From positions 1-38,325 of the forward strand of contig JACZTG010000022.1 in the NCBI GenBank assembly GCA_022573815.1: a stretch of DNA of 38,325 nt, written 5' to 3'. Shown in pieces: positions 26,641 to 34,898 of the stretch; position 1 is the first letter of the stretch; every line of letters begins with the position of its first letter. The stretch comes from Candidatus Neomarinimicrobiota bacterium (GTDB lineage: Bacteria > Fidelibacterota > SORT01). Position numbers and translations under genes: made by a program. The notes beneath the pieces were generated by a model. That model saw only the letters and a list, made by a program, of their open reading frames with translations. It did no database searches and was not told where the DNA came from.

Positions 26641-26835
26641 ATGGCTAAGGATAGAAGTTTTGCTTCAAAGACGGCGAAGATTGGAGATGAAGGTGAAACA
26701 TGTCCGGTGTGTGGAACGGTGTATACGAATTTGAGGCATGTAGCAACATCGAAATCTGAAAAATCAGATGCATGGAAATTTAATAAAAAGATGGTAAAAG
26801 TTTGTAGCTGTAATGAAAAACAAATCTACGGTTAA
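26641..26835 (+). CDS. Small zinc-ribbon protein of unknown function
   Basis: This 64-residue protein has two cysteine pairs, C21-x2-C24 (TCPVCG) and C55-x-C57 (VCSCN), likely holding one zinc ion. About ten basic residues are spread through it. No family name is recognised. The ATG has ggag at the usual distance and lies 15 nt behind the GGDEF gene. Nucleic-acid binding or a structural role is possible. It ends 5 nt from the converging minus-strand gene with no terminator hairpin between them. Confidence 0.75.
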   Translation: MAKDRSFASKTAKIGDEGETCPVCGTVYTNLRHVATSKSEKSDAWKFNKKMVKVCSCNEKQIYG

Positions 26836-26840
26836 ATAGG

Positions 26841-27671
26841 TTATTCAGAATTACTATTAACTGATTTTTCCTTATTCTTCTCCTGAATATGATTAATAAT
26901 TAATTTAATAGATTTTAATTCGTTCATTTTTTTATGAAATTCACTTACTGTTAACGAATCCATCATATTTAATTTAGTGTAATCTATAAGAATATTTAAA
27001 TTTTCGGTTATTTGTATCGGAGGTATATCTACAAGAGTCTCTCCAATTATTACAATTTCAGATTTCTTTCGTAAATTCGCAATTTGAGGAGTCGGTGAAA
27101 CAATAACTACCGGATCAAAATCTATCACAACCTGAATTTTATCCGATTCAATGAGCCCGGGTGTTTCTGCGGATACTTTCAAATCCGTCAAATATTCTGA
27201 GTGAAGAAAACGTTGGTAATATTCTTCCTGAAAGATAGTTAGGTTATTTATCTTGACGGCGATGGAATCCAATATTACCGCAAGTTCTTCGGGAGATTCT
27301 TCGATAAAACTTGATGTTGCCCGGGCTCTTTTAAGGGCCCTGATGATTTCTTTGGTACTCTTGCTGATATCGGGGTTTTTTCTCATTCTCATATTTAGAA
27401 TCGACGAGGCTATATCTTCAATTTCATCAGGAGCTATTTCTCCTTCCATCACCAAATCCGAAAATTCCTTAAACTCTAACTTCGCCTCTCTCCTTGCATC
27501 ATTGTCTTCTATACTGGCAGAAAGGATCTCTCCCAATTTTTCTATAGATATATCTATAAGGGAGAAATTTTTGATTTCAACTGAAGAGCCGGAATCAAGA
27601 AATTTATAAACGAGTAATGTAGCGCCAACTGCGACTACAATTTTTATCAGTGTCCAAAAGTTATCGTTCAT
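26841..27671 (-). CDS. Membrane-anchored hypothetical protein (only minus-strand gene)
   Basis: This 276-residue protein is not recognised. It has one N-terminal membrane helix (about 5-22), then an acidic, largely helical region (about 35-150) rich in E, K and R. A more beta-like C-terminal part (about 165-245) contains IQVVIDFDPVVIVSPTPQI. The C-terminal end is lysine/glutamate rich. Topology with the bulk outside or inside cannot be told: the N-terminus is short and nearly neutral. It converges on the zinc-ribbon gene and diverges from the TPR gene, so it is transcribed alone. Confidence 0.75.
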   Translation of the reverse strand: MNDNFWTLIKIVVAVGATLLVYKFLDSGSSVEIKNFSLIDISIEKLGEILSASIEDNDARREAKLEFKEFSDLVMEGEIAPDEIEDIASSILNMRMRKNPDISKSTKEIIRALKRARATSSFIEESPEELAVILDSIAVKINNLTIFQEEYYQRFLHSEYLTDLKVSAETPGLIESDKIQVVIDFDPVVIVSPTPQIANLRKKSEIVIIGETLVDIPPIQITENLNILIDYTKLNMMDSLTVSEFHKKMNELKSIKLIINHIQEKNKEKSVNSNSE

Positions 27672-27810
27672 ACATGATTTTCCGGGTATATAAATTGGTA
27701 AATCAAAATTTATTGAATTGTTATATTAACAAATAAAATATTAGCTAAAATATAGTATCTCTGCAAGCTTTATTCGGCCATATAGTTTTCTCTTGTAACA
27801 TTAGGGGAGC
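27672..27810. promoter_or_regulatory. Divergent AT-rich intergenic region
   Basis: This 139-nt region separates divergent genes, so promoters for both strands are expected. It is strongly A/T rich, with several tattaa/tataat-like strings (for example tatagt at 27751-27756), but I cannot pick one -35/-10 pair with confidence. Confidence 0.35.
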
Positions 27811-29433
27811 GTGAATAAGTTTAAGGCGATTATGAGAAAAAATAATACATTATTATTGCTGATATTGGTTTTCATAGGGGTTTATGGAACCCAATGCTCG
27901 AAAGCAACGAAGAAAACACCTGAAAATCGTACCTCTGTCGTTGAAAAAGAAAAAGAATATAATCCAATGGCGATAGATCACTTTATGGAGGGATCTATTC
28001 TTGATTTACAGGATAAATACGAAGCCGCTATAAAGGAATATGAATTAGCATTAAAATATGATTCCACTTCCGCGACAATATACCTGGCTCTGTCTGAAGA
28101 TTACACAAGAATTTCTAATTACCAAAAGGCGATAAAAGCTTCAAAAAAAGCTATCGAGTTAGAGCCGGAAAACACTGAAGCTATTGGCATAATTGCCAGG
28201 ATATATTTCGTGACGGAAAAATACTCTCTTGCCGCAGGTTGGTATGAGAAGCTGGTGGAGATAAAGAGCGATGATATTCAATCATGGTATCAGCTCGCCG
28301 AATCACTGGAAAGAGCAGGAAAAAGGGCCGATGCCGCCAAAGCGTATGAAAAACTTTATTCGAAAAATTCTTCAGAAGGTGAAGCGCTGCTACGGGCGGG
28401 GGATCTTTATGAAAAACTTGGAAATGAATCAAAGTCCATTGATCTTTACATAAAATATTACAATTCATTTCCTAATAATCAGGCACTCCGGAGAAAATTG
28501 TCGGAGTATTATATTAATAAAGGGAATTTCGAACAAGCGAAGAAACTTTATGAAGACCGCCTGTTGGAAAACAAAAATGATCTTCCCGCAAGGATTTCAA
28601 TTGGCGATTTATACTGGCAGGAAGGGAAGTTAGAAGAGGCTAAAACACTTTTTCAGAGCCTTTTACCTGAACACGAAAATGAGTGGAGAATTTATTTTTA
28701 CCTCGGAAACATTTACGCTGAGGAAGAAAATTATGAAATATCAGAAACTTATTTGAAAAAATTAATCGAAACTGCTCCTCAAATGTCTGTAGGATATTCC
28801 AATCTTGGGAGAGTGTATCTCATTCAAAATAAAAATCATGAGGCTGTTAGAGTTTTAGCTGAAGGAGAAAAAAAAGCTCCTAAAAGCTGGACGAATTTAT
28901 ATTTGTTAGGCTCCGCCTATACTCAAGTAGAAGACTATAAAAGAGCTGAGACGGCTCTTGAAGGAGCTATACGATTTCGCCCTGATGATACAGCAACTCA
29001 AACTCTTCTTGCTTCAGTCTATGATAATCTTAAAAAATATGACAAATCCGACGACTTGCATTTGCGAATACTCAGCTTAGACCCGCAGAACACGACAATA
29101 TTAAACAATTACGCGTATAGCCTGTCGGTGAGGGGAATCAAACTTAAAAAAGCGTTGAAAATGGCGTTAGTTGCGGTAGAAAAAACTCCCCGTAATCCCG
29201 CTTATCTTGATACGCTCGGTTGGATTTATTTTAAAATCGGAAACTTGGATAAAGCATTGGAGTACGTAAATAAATCAGTTGAAAAAGATTCTACAAACTC
29301 CGAGGTATTAGAACATCTGGGAGATATTTACAAGGATATAGGTGAGGACGATAAAGCAAAATATTACTATCAAAAGGCAATGGACACGGAGGAATTTGAA
29401 TCTACTACAATAGAAAAAGATATTGCCGAGTAA
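27811..29433 (+). CDS. Exported TPR-repeat protein
   Basis: This 540-residue protein is made almost wholly of tetratricopeptide repeats (about 55-520, roughly twelve to thirteen units with W/Y-x-x-LG-x-x-Y and A-x-x-x-Y patterns). Repeats of this kind bind partner proteins. The N-terminus has a membrane/signal segment (about 13-26) followed by C29 in YGTQC. This is not a standard lipobox, so lipoprotein status is doubtful. GTG at 27811 has aggggag only two bases away; an ATG at 27832 with aagg five bases upstream gives a neater signal peptide and may be the true start. It is followed after 19 nt by a DUF4292-like lipoprotein, so the two may form an envelope assembly unit. Confidence 0.88.
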   Translation: MNKFKAIMRKNNTLLLLILVFIGVYGTQCSKATKKTPENRTSVVEKEKEYNPMAIDHFMEGSILDLQDKYEAAIKEYELALKYDSTSATIYLALSEDYTRISNYQKAIKASKKAIELEPENTEAIGIIARIYFVTEKYSLAAGWYEKLVEIKSDDIQSWYQLAESLERAGKRADAAKAYEKLYSKNSSEGEALLRAGDLYEKLGNESKSIDLYIKYYNSFPNNQALRRKLSEYYINKGNFEQAKKLYEDRLLENKNDLPARISIGDLYWQEGKLEEAKTLFQSLLPEHENEWRIYFYLGNIYAEEENYEISETYLKKLIETAPQMSVGYSNLGRVYLIQNKNHEAVRVLAEGEKKAPKSWTNLYLLGSAYTQVEDYKRAETALEGAIRFRPDDTATQTLLASVYDNLKKYDKSDDLHLRILSLDPQNTTILNNYAYSLSVRGIKLKKALKMALVAVEKTPRNPAYLDTLGWIYFKIGNLDKALEYVNKSVEKDSTNSEVLEHLGDIYKDIGEDDKAKYYYQKAMDTEEFESTTIEKDIAE

Positions 29434-29452
29434 CATTTACTCATAACTTATA

Positions 29453-30196
29453 GTGACTATTAACCTACGTTTACTATTTATTACAACATTTTTAGCCCTT
29501 CTAAGCGGTTGCGGTTTATTGTCAACAACGAAGACATTGCCCGAATCAAATTTGGCGGTAGAGGACCTGATACTCGCGTTAAATGAAAATAAAGAAAAAT
29601 TAAAATCGATGGAAGCGGAGGCGAGAATAGCGATTGATATAAGAGATATGGCGCAAGTAGGGAAGAACTATATAAAGATAAAAATGCCGTCATACATAGA
29701 AATGAGCATCAGGGGACCGTTGGGAATTCCGATTTCGGAAATGAAAATTGACAGCAGCTATTATATTCTAAAAAACTATCTGCGAAATGAAACATTCGAA
29801 GGGAATCCTCAAAGTTTTTCTTTTTCAGGAATATCTTTCAGGGAAGGAATAAATGAATTTATTGAGGTTGTGACCGGATTAGTGACGATTTCCGAATTGG
29901 AAGCAAAAAATATAAAAAACTTCAAAATTGACGGAAAATCTTATTATTTTGAAACTTCGATTAACGGCGTTACTAAATTTAATTGGATAGATAAAGAGAA
30001 GCTGATTCTTACGAAACAAATAGTTACGTATTCGGAAGAGAATTATAAAATAGAGAAGCGATTCGAAGAATTTCAAATTATCAACGGAATAACCCTCCCA
30101 AGAATAATACATTTTATCAGCGATGAGATAGGAGGTGCGATATCTATGGAGTATATTGACACCAGAATCAACATTATCGAAGAGATGATACCTTGA
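29453..30196 (+). CDS. DUF4292-like outer-membrane lipoprotein
   Basis: This 247-residue lipoprotein has signal peptide 1-19 and a canonical lipobox, LLSGC, with C20. The mature part resembles DUF4292, a family with a LolA/LolB-like half-barrel found in Bacteroidota and relatives. Recognisable traits are an N-terminal KLKSMEAEARI strand, a YIKIKMPSYIEMSIRGPLG stretch and a C-terminal run of beta strands. A lipoprotein-carrier or envelope-biogenesis role is plausible but unproven. It starts at GTG; its stop overlaps the following glycosyltransferase TTG by 4 bp (TTGA). Confidence 0.8.
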   Translation: MTINLRLLFITTFLALLSGCGLLSTTKTLPESNLAVEDLILALNENKEKLKSMEAEARIAIDIRDMAQVGKNYIKIKMPSYIEMSIRGPLGIPISEMKIDSSYYILKNYLRNETFEGNPQSFSFSGISFREGINEFIEVVTGLVTISELEAKNIKNFKIDGKSYYFETSINGVTKFNWIDKEKLILTKQIVTYSEENYKIEKRFEEFQIINGITLPRIIHFISDEIGGAISMEYIDTRINIIEEMIP

Positions 30197-31143
30197 ATAA
30201 CTCAAATATCAAATTATCCGTAGTTGTTCCCCTGTATAATGAAGAAGAATCTATTCCCCAGCTCGCTTCAGAGATTCGTGATGCCGTAGAAAAACTTTCG
30301 CTTGAGTACGAGCTGATTTTCATTGATGACGGCAGCAGGGACGGCTCTTTCAAACAGATAACGACGCTCGCTTCTTCTGATTCTCGAATAAAGTGTTTAC
30401 GATTCAGGCGAAATTACGGAAAGGCGGCAGCCCTCTCGGAGGGCTTCAGAGTGGCCAACGGGCAAATGGTTGTCACTATGGACTCTGATCTTCAGGATGA
30501 TCCCTCTGAAATAGGCGCCCTTATGAATAAGATTAATGAGGGATTTGATGTTGTCTCCGGTTGGAAAAAAAGCAGGAAAGACCCGTGGACTAAAAAAGTG
30601 CCGAGTAAACTTTTCAATCTTGTGACAAGGATAATGTCAGGAGTTCGGATTCATGATTTTAATTGCGGATTGAAAATCTATAAGGCGGACGTAATAAAGA
30701 CAATAAACATATATGGCGAAATGCACAGATATATTCCCGTACTTGCAAAAATGGCGGGATTTAGTGTGACTGAAATTGTTGTAAATCATAGAGCTCGATT
30801 ATACGGGAATACAAAATTCGGAGCAGGTCGCTTCCTAAAAGGCTTCCTTGATCTTGTTACAGTAATATTCCTCGGCAAATACAATAGAAATCCGCTTCAT
30901 TTTTTCGGAAAAATCGGCGCTATTCTTTTCACCGGAGGATTGATTATCAATTCATACTTGACAATTCAATGGCTTGGGGGAATTTGGATTGGAAACAGGC
31001 CGATCTTATTTCTCGGTGTTCTTCTGATGATAGTTGGAATCCAATTTATCTCCTTAGGCCTCTTGGCGGAGATGATCACTTCAAGGGGAAATGAGTCAAA
31101 TTATTCTATATCGGAAAGAATCGGATTCGACGATGAAAATTGA
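30193..31143 (+). CDS. Family 2 glycosyltransferase, polyprenyl-phosphate sugar type (DPM1/GtrB-like)
   Basis: This 316-residue enzyme has a cytoplasmic GT-A domain: VVPLYNEEES near the start, DDGSRDGS, and the metal-binding MDSDLQDDP. Two C-terminal membrane helices lie at about 238-258 and 272-297. This layout moves a sugar from a nucleotide donor to a polyprenyl phosphate for later transfer in the periplasm. It starts at TTG overlapping the lipoprotein stop. It is the first gene of the surface-glycan cluster. Confidence 0.92.
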   Translation: MNNSNIKLSVVVPLYNEEESIPQLASEIRDAVEKLSLEYELIFIDDGSRDGSFKQITTLASSDSRIKCLRFRRNYGKAAALSEGFRVANGQMVVTMDSDLQDDPSEIGALMNKINEGFDVVSGWKKSRKDPWTKKVPSKLFNLVTRIMSGVRIHDFNCGLKIYKADVIKTINIYGEMHRYIPVLAKMAGFSVTEIVVNHRARLYGNTKFGAGRFLKGFLDLVTVIFLGKYNRNPLHFFGKIGAILFTGGLIINSYLTIQWLGGIWIGNRPILFLGVLLMIVGIQFISLGLLAEMITSRGNESNYSISERIGFDDEN

Positions 31144-31189
31144 TATATACATATCGGAGAGCCTCTAAGACCCGCTTGAGGGGTTTGCA

Positions 31190-32305
31190 ATGAATATTAT
31201 ACTCGTCGGTCCGGCACACCCTTACAGGGGTGGAATATCTCATTATAACACACGCCTACACAGGGCTATGGTCAAAAGGGGGCATAATGTTTCAATCGTT
31301 AATTTTAAGCGGATGTATCCTGATATATTTTTCCCCGGTAAGACTCAATTCGACGAATCAGATAGCGCTTTTAATGTTCCATCAGAAAGATTGATTGACA
31401 CGGTTAATCCGTTTTCATGGATTAAGGCGGCAAAGTATATAAAATCTCAAAATCCTGATGCTGTGATATTTCATTGGTGGCAACCTTTTTTCGGTATATG
31501 TTTCGGCGCAATAATGCGTATGTTGAGCAATATTTCAGCTAAGAAAATGTTTATCTGTCATAATGTTCTGCCACACGAAAGCTCTTTCATTGATAATTTA
31601 TTGAGTAAAACGGCATTCTCCAAAGTAGATAGGTTTATCGTGCATTCAGAGGAAGATAGAATAAATCTTCTGGATATATACCCCGATGCCGTAGCAGTGA
31701 AAAATTTTCATCCTATAATTGATTTATTTGAAAATGGCGATATTTCGACGGTAAATGCGAATAGTAATCTAAATAAATCCCACCAAATATTGTTTTTCGG
31801 GTATGTCAGAAAATATAAGGGTTTAGAATATCTGCTTAAAGCTATGCCGAAAATGTTAAAAGAATTAGATATAACGCTGACCGTTGCAGGGGAATTTTAC
31901 GATGAAAAGAAATTCTATCTGGATTTAATAGAAGAATTGGGAATATCTAAATACGTGAAAGTTATTGACGAATACATTCCCAATGAAAAAGTAGGAGATT
32001 ATTTTGCGAATACCGACCTTGTAGTCATACCTTACATTACGGCGACTCAAAGCGGTATTGTACAGATCGCATATAATTTTAATCTGCCTGTAGTTGTAAC
32101 GAGAGTTGGAGGTTTACCGGAAGTAGTGAAAGATGGAGAGACAGGATACATCGTGGAACCGGGCTCGGCGTCCGCGGTGGCAGACGCGGTGTTGGATTAT
32201 TTCAATAATGCGCGCGGTGATTCTTTCAGGAGTAACGTTATAGAACACAAAAAACTTTTTTCGTGGGAAAATTTGGTTAAATCCATAGAGAGCTTGATAC
32301 AATGA
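31190..32305 (+). CDS. Family 4 glycosyltransferase
   Basis: This 371-residue GT-B enzyme has an N-terminal donor/acceptor loop, HPYRGGISHYN, and a C-terminal domain with LFFGYVRKYKGLEYLL (about 203-218), the SGIVQIAYNFNLPVVVTRVGGLPEVV motif and EPGSASAVADAV typical of GT4 retaining transferases. It has a gaggggt ribosome site. Its stop overlaps the next gene by 4 bp (ATGA). The sugar substrate cannot be read from the sequence. Confidence 0.92.
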   Translation: MNIILVGPAHPYRGGISHYNTRLHRAMVKRGHNVSIVNFKRMYPDIFFPGKTQFDESDSAFNVPSERLIDTVNPFSWIKAAKYIKSQNPDAVIFHWWQPFFGICFGAIMRMLSNISAKKMFICHNVLPHESSFIDNLLSKTAFSKVDRFIVHSEEDRINLLDIYPDAVAVKNFHPIIDLFENGDISTVNANSNLNKSHQILFFGYVRKYKGLEYLLKAMPKMLKELDITLTVAGEFYDEKKFYLDLIEELGISKYVKVIDEYIPNEKVGDYFANTDLVVIPYITATQSGIVQIAYNFNLPVVVTRVGGLPEVVKDGETGYIVEPGSASAVADAVLDYFNNARGDSFRSNVIEHKKLFSWENLVKSIESLIQ

Positions 32306-33156
32306 ACGAATATTTGAGTCGGCCTCTTGTTCAGATTATAATTCTCAATTGGAATGGCAAAGATGACACTATAGAATGTCTCCGCAGTTTATCTAAAATC
32401 AACTACAGGAATAAAATAATAACCGTAGTTGATAATGCCTCTACCGACGGTTCTTTCGAGGCTATAAAAGGAGAATTTCCAACTCTGAATTTTATTCAAA
32501 ATGACGGTAACCTTAGGTATGCGGGCGGAAATAATGCAGCAATAAAGAATGAATTAAAAGGTGAAGCTTCTCTATTTCTTATTATGAATAACGATACTAT
32601 AGTTAAAGATAATTTTTTGGATTTTCTCGTTAAAACTGCCGAATCGGATCAGCATATTGGAATCGTAGTCCCTAAGATTTATTATTATGATGATATGGGT
32701 AAGATCTGGTATGCGGGAGGATTTGTAAATTTCTTTACCGGAAATATATATCACCGCGGCCTGAGGAAAACTGACACCGTGGGTTTTGACGAGGGCGGAG
32801 AAGTAGATTATGCCACAGGATGTTGTATGCTGGTTAAAAGGGCCGTATTTGAGGAGATTGGTTTGTTTGACGAAGCGTATCTTTATACGGAAGATGTGGA
32901 TTTTTGTTTTAGGGCACGAAAGGCAGGTTACAAAGTGGTGTTTGAACCTCAGTCCTTTATCTGGCACAAGATTACGTCCGCATACAGCATTTCGTTTAAA
33001 ATCTATAGTAGAATAAAAAGTAATTTCCGTTTTTTCAGGTTCTACGCTAAATGGTATCACTGGTTAACGATACCGGTAATGGTATTTCTACGGGCAATTC
33101 AGTTCGTTATCGGTAGATTGATAATGTTCAGCGTCAGGAGAATCAAGGCAATTTGA
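32302..33156 (+). CDS. Family 2 glycosyltransferase, rhamnosyltransferase (WbbL)-like
   Basis: This 284-residue GT-A enzyme has IIILNWNGKDDTIECL near the start, VVDNASTDGSFE, MNNDTIV as the metal-binding motif, GCCMLVKRAVFEEIGLFDE and the acidic YTEDVDFCFRARKAGY region. The pattern is that of WbbL-like rhamnosyl/galactosyl transferases in O-antigen and capsule clusters. A hydrophobic stretch near 251-270 may tether it to the membrane. It is coupled to the preceding gene by ATGA. Confidence 0.92.
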   Translation: MNEYLSRPLVQIIILNWNGKDDTIECLRSLSKINYRNKIITVVDNASTDGSFEAIKGEFPTLNFIQNDGNLRYAGGNNAAIKNELKGEASLFLIMNNDTIVKDNFLDFLVKTAESDQHIGIVVPKIYYYDDMGKIWYAGGFVNFFTGNIYHRGLRKTDTVGFDEGGEVDYATGCCMLVKRAVFEEIGLFDEAYLYTEDVDFCFRARKAGYKVVFEPQSFIWHKITSAYSISFKIYSRIKSNFRFFRFYAKWYHWLTIPVMVFLRAIQFVIGRLIMFSVRRIKAI

Positions 33157-33201
33157 TAAGGGCTTTTGGATATTAAAAAAACAGCGGTGGAGCAAACAAT
33201 A

Positions 33202-34854
33202 ATGTCTGATAAGAAGAAAGTAATTCTCATTGGTCTTGATGGAGGTACTTTCGATATAATGATGCCGTATATACAGGATGGCAGCATGCCGACACTGAAA
33301 TCCTTGATTGACGAGGGTGTCCATGGAATCCTTAAGAGCACTTTTCCTCCACTTACTTGTCCGGCATGGTTTAGTTTCTCCACAGGCAAGAATCCGGGCA
33401 AACTCGGAATGTTTAATTTCTACAGATTGGAGAAAAGCAGCTACGATATTAGGCGATTCGACAATCGAGATGTTGAGAACGAAAACGAATTATGGGACAT
33501 ACTGAACTCTTACGGATACACTACCGGCATATTCAATAATCCTGTGGCGTTTCCGCCGAAATCGGTTGACGGCTTTATGGTATCGGGATTTCTTGCTCCA
33601 TCCACACATTCAAATTTTACTCATCCGAAAAATCTTAAAGATGACTTGGACAGGGTAACGGGTGGTTATGAAATTGACGCAGACCAGGGAGACAGGTATC
33701 GCGTGGAGGACGTCGTCGAAAATTGTCATCGCCTGCTGTATAAACGTACCAAAGCGATAAAATATTTGCTCGATGAAAAGATGCAGGACTTTATGATGTT
33801 TGTTTATACAGGGTCAGACAGGATGTCTCACCAATTAATAAATAAGATGTATTCGGACGATGAAAATGAGTCCCGATGGGCAAAAGAAGAGCTGAAAAAG
33901 TATTTTTCAGCTCTTGATGGGGAAATAGGCGAAGTTTTAGATTCCGTAAAGAATGAGGATTACACGCTTTATCTGATGTCAGATCATGGATTTCATCGTC
34001 GGGATAAAGGATTCTACCTGAATCAGTGGCTGATTAATGAGGGGTATCTGGTTTTAAAGAATCCGAACTCGATTCTCGGGAAAATCGGTATCACTCAAAA
34101 GGGTATTGCCTCCGTCCTTGATAAATTCGGTATGAAGAATTTTGTGAGGGGTATAGTGCCGAAATTTCTCGAAAAACGGGTACCTGTCGGAGTCATAGAA
34201 GGTAGTGGTAAAGCGATAATGGACCTTATTCAAACAGGAGGTATCCACTGGCAAAAGACGAAGGCGATTGCTATTCCGGGCGGTATTTACATTAACACCG
34301 TTGACAGACCGGAAGGGATTGTCTCACCGGAAGATTATGATGCTTTAAGGAAAGAAATAGCGGATAAGCTACGGAATATTTCTGATCCGCGTGACGGCTC
34401 CGCTCTTGAAGTGGAAATTCTCTTACGTGAAGATATTTATTCCGGCGAATATGTGTCAAACGCTCCTGACATCCAATTTATCTTAGGAAACTACGAATGG
34501 GGCGAAATACGTAATATCCCCCCTGATGGAAGACTTTTCGATCCTCTTGAAACCGCCCACCATGACGATAAGGGTATCTTTATCGCTCATGGGAACGGGA
34601 TTCGCAAAGGAATTAAAATTGATAATGCAAATATAACTGATTTAGCTCCAACAATATTGTCATCGTTCGGAATCAAAGCGCCTGATGATATGGATGGAAA
34701 AATTTTGCAGGATATTTTTGAAACGCCTCCTGTTTTCTCCAACGATGAGCGAAATGTGTCAGCGCAAGATCTTCGAAAGGAATCGAAAGGATATACTCCT
34801 GAGGAAGAAAAAGCGATTGAAGAGAGGTTGAGAGGTTTAGGCTATGTCGATTAA
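33202..34854 (+). CDS. Alkaline-phosphatase-superfamily phosphodiesterase/phosphotransferase in glycan cluster
   Basis: This 550-residue protein of the nucleotide pyrophosphatase/phosphodiesterase group has VILIGLDGGTFD (metal ligand D13), then PPLTCPAW with T52 as likely nucleophile, FSTGKNPGKLGMFNF, and a second metal site, LMSDHGFHRR. A third histidine cluster (AHHDDKG) lies near the C-terminus. No signal peptide is visible, so it probably acts in the cytoplasm, unlike most secreted relatives. Members often sit in surface-polysaccharide clusters, but their substrate is not established. The ATG at 33202 has ggag 9 nt upstream; an upstream TTG at 33166 would add 12 unconserved-looking residues. 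Confidence 0.88.
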   Translation: MSDKKKVILIGLDGGTFDIMMPYIQDGSMPTLKSLIDEGVHGILKSTFPPLTCPAWFSFSTGKNPGKLGMFNFYRLEKSSYDIRRFDNRDVENENELWDILNSYGYTTGIFNNPVAFPPKSVDGFMVSGFLAPSTHSNFTHPKNLKDDLDRVTGGYEIDADQGDRYRVEDVVENCHRLLYKRTKAIKYLLDEKMQDFMMFVYTGSDRMSHQLINKMYSDDENESRWAKEELKKYFSALDGEIGEVLDSVKNEDYTLYLMSDHGFHRRDKGFYLNQWLINEGYLVLKNPNSILGKIGITQKGIASVLDKFGMKNFVRGIVPKFLEKRVPVGVIEGSGKAIMDLIQTGGIHWQKTKAIAIPGGIYINTVDRPEGIVSPEDYDALRKEIADKLRNISDPRDGSALEVEILLREDIYSGEYVSNAPDIQFILGNYEWGEIRNIPPDGRLFDPLETAHHDDKGIFIAHGNGIRKGIKIDNANITDLAPTILSSFGIKAPDDMDGKILQDIFETPPVFSNDERNVSAQDLRKESKGYTPEEEKAIEERLRGLGYVD

Positions 34855-34898
34855 TAAAACTTTGAATTTTCTTTTTTGCACAATTTAAATAGACTTGT

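Noticed and set aside
32572-33060. Minus-strand frame of 162 codons opposite the WbbL-like gene
   Set aside because: It is a shadow of a clear glycosyltransferase, without a start context or family match.
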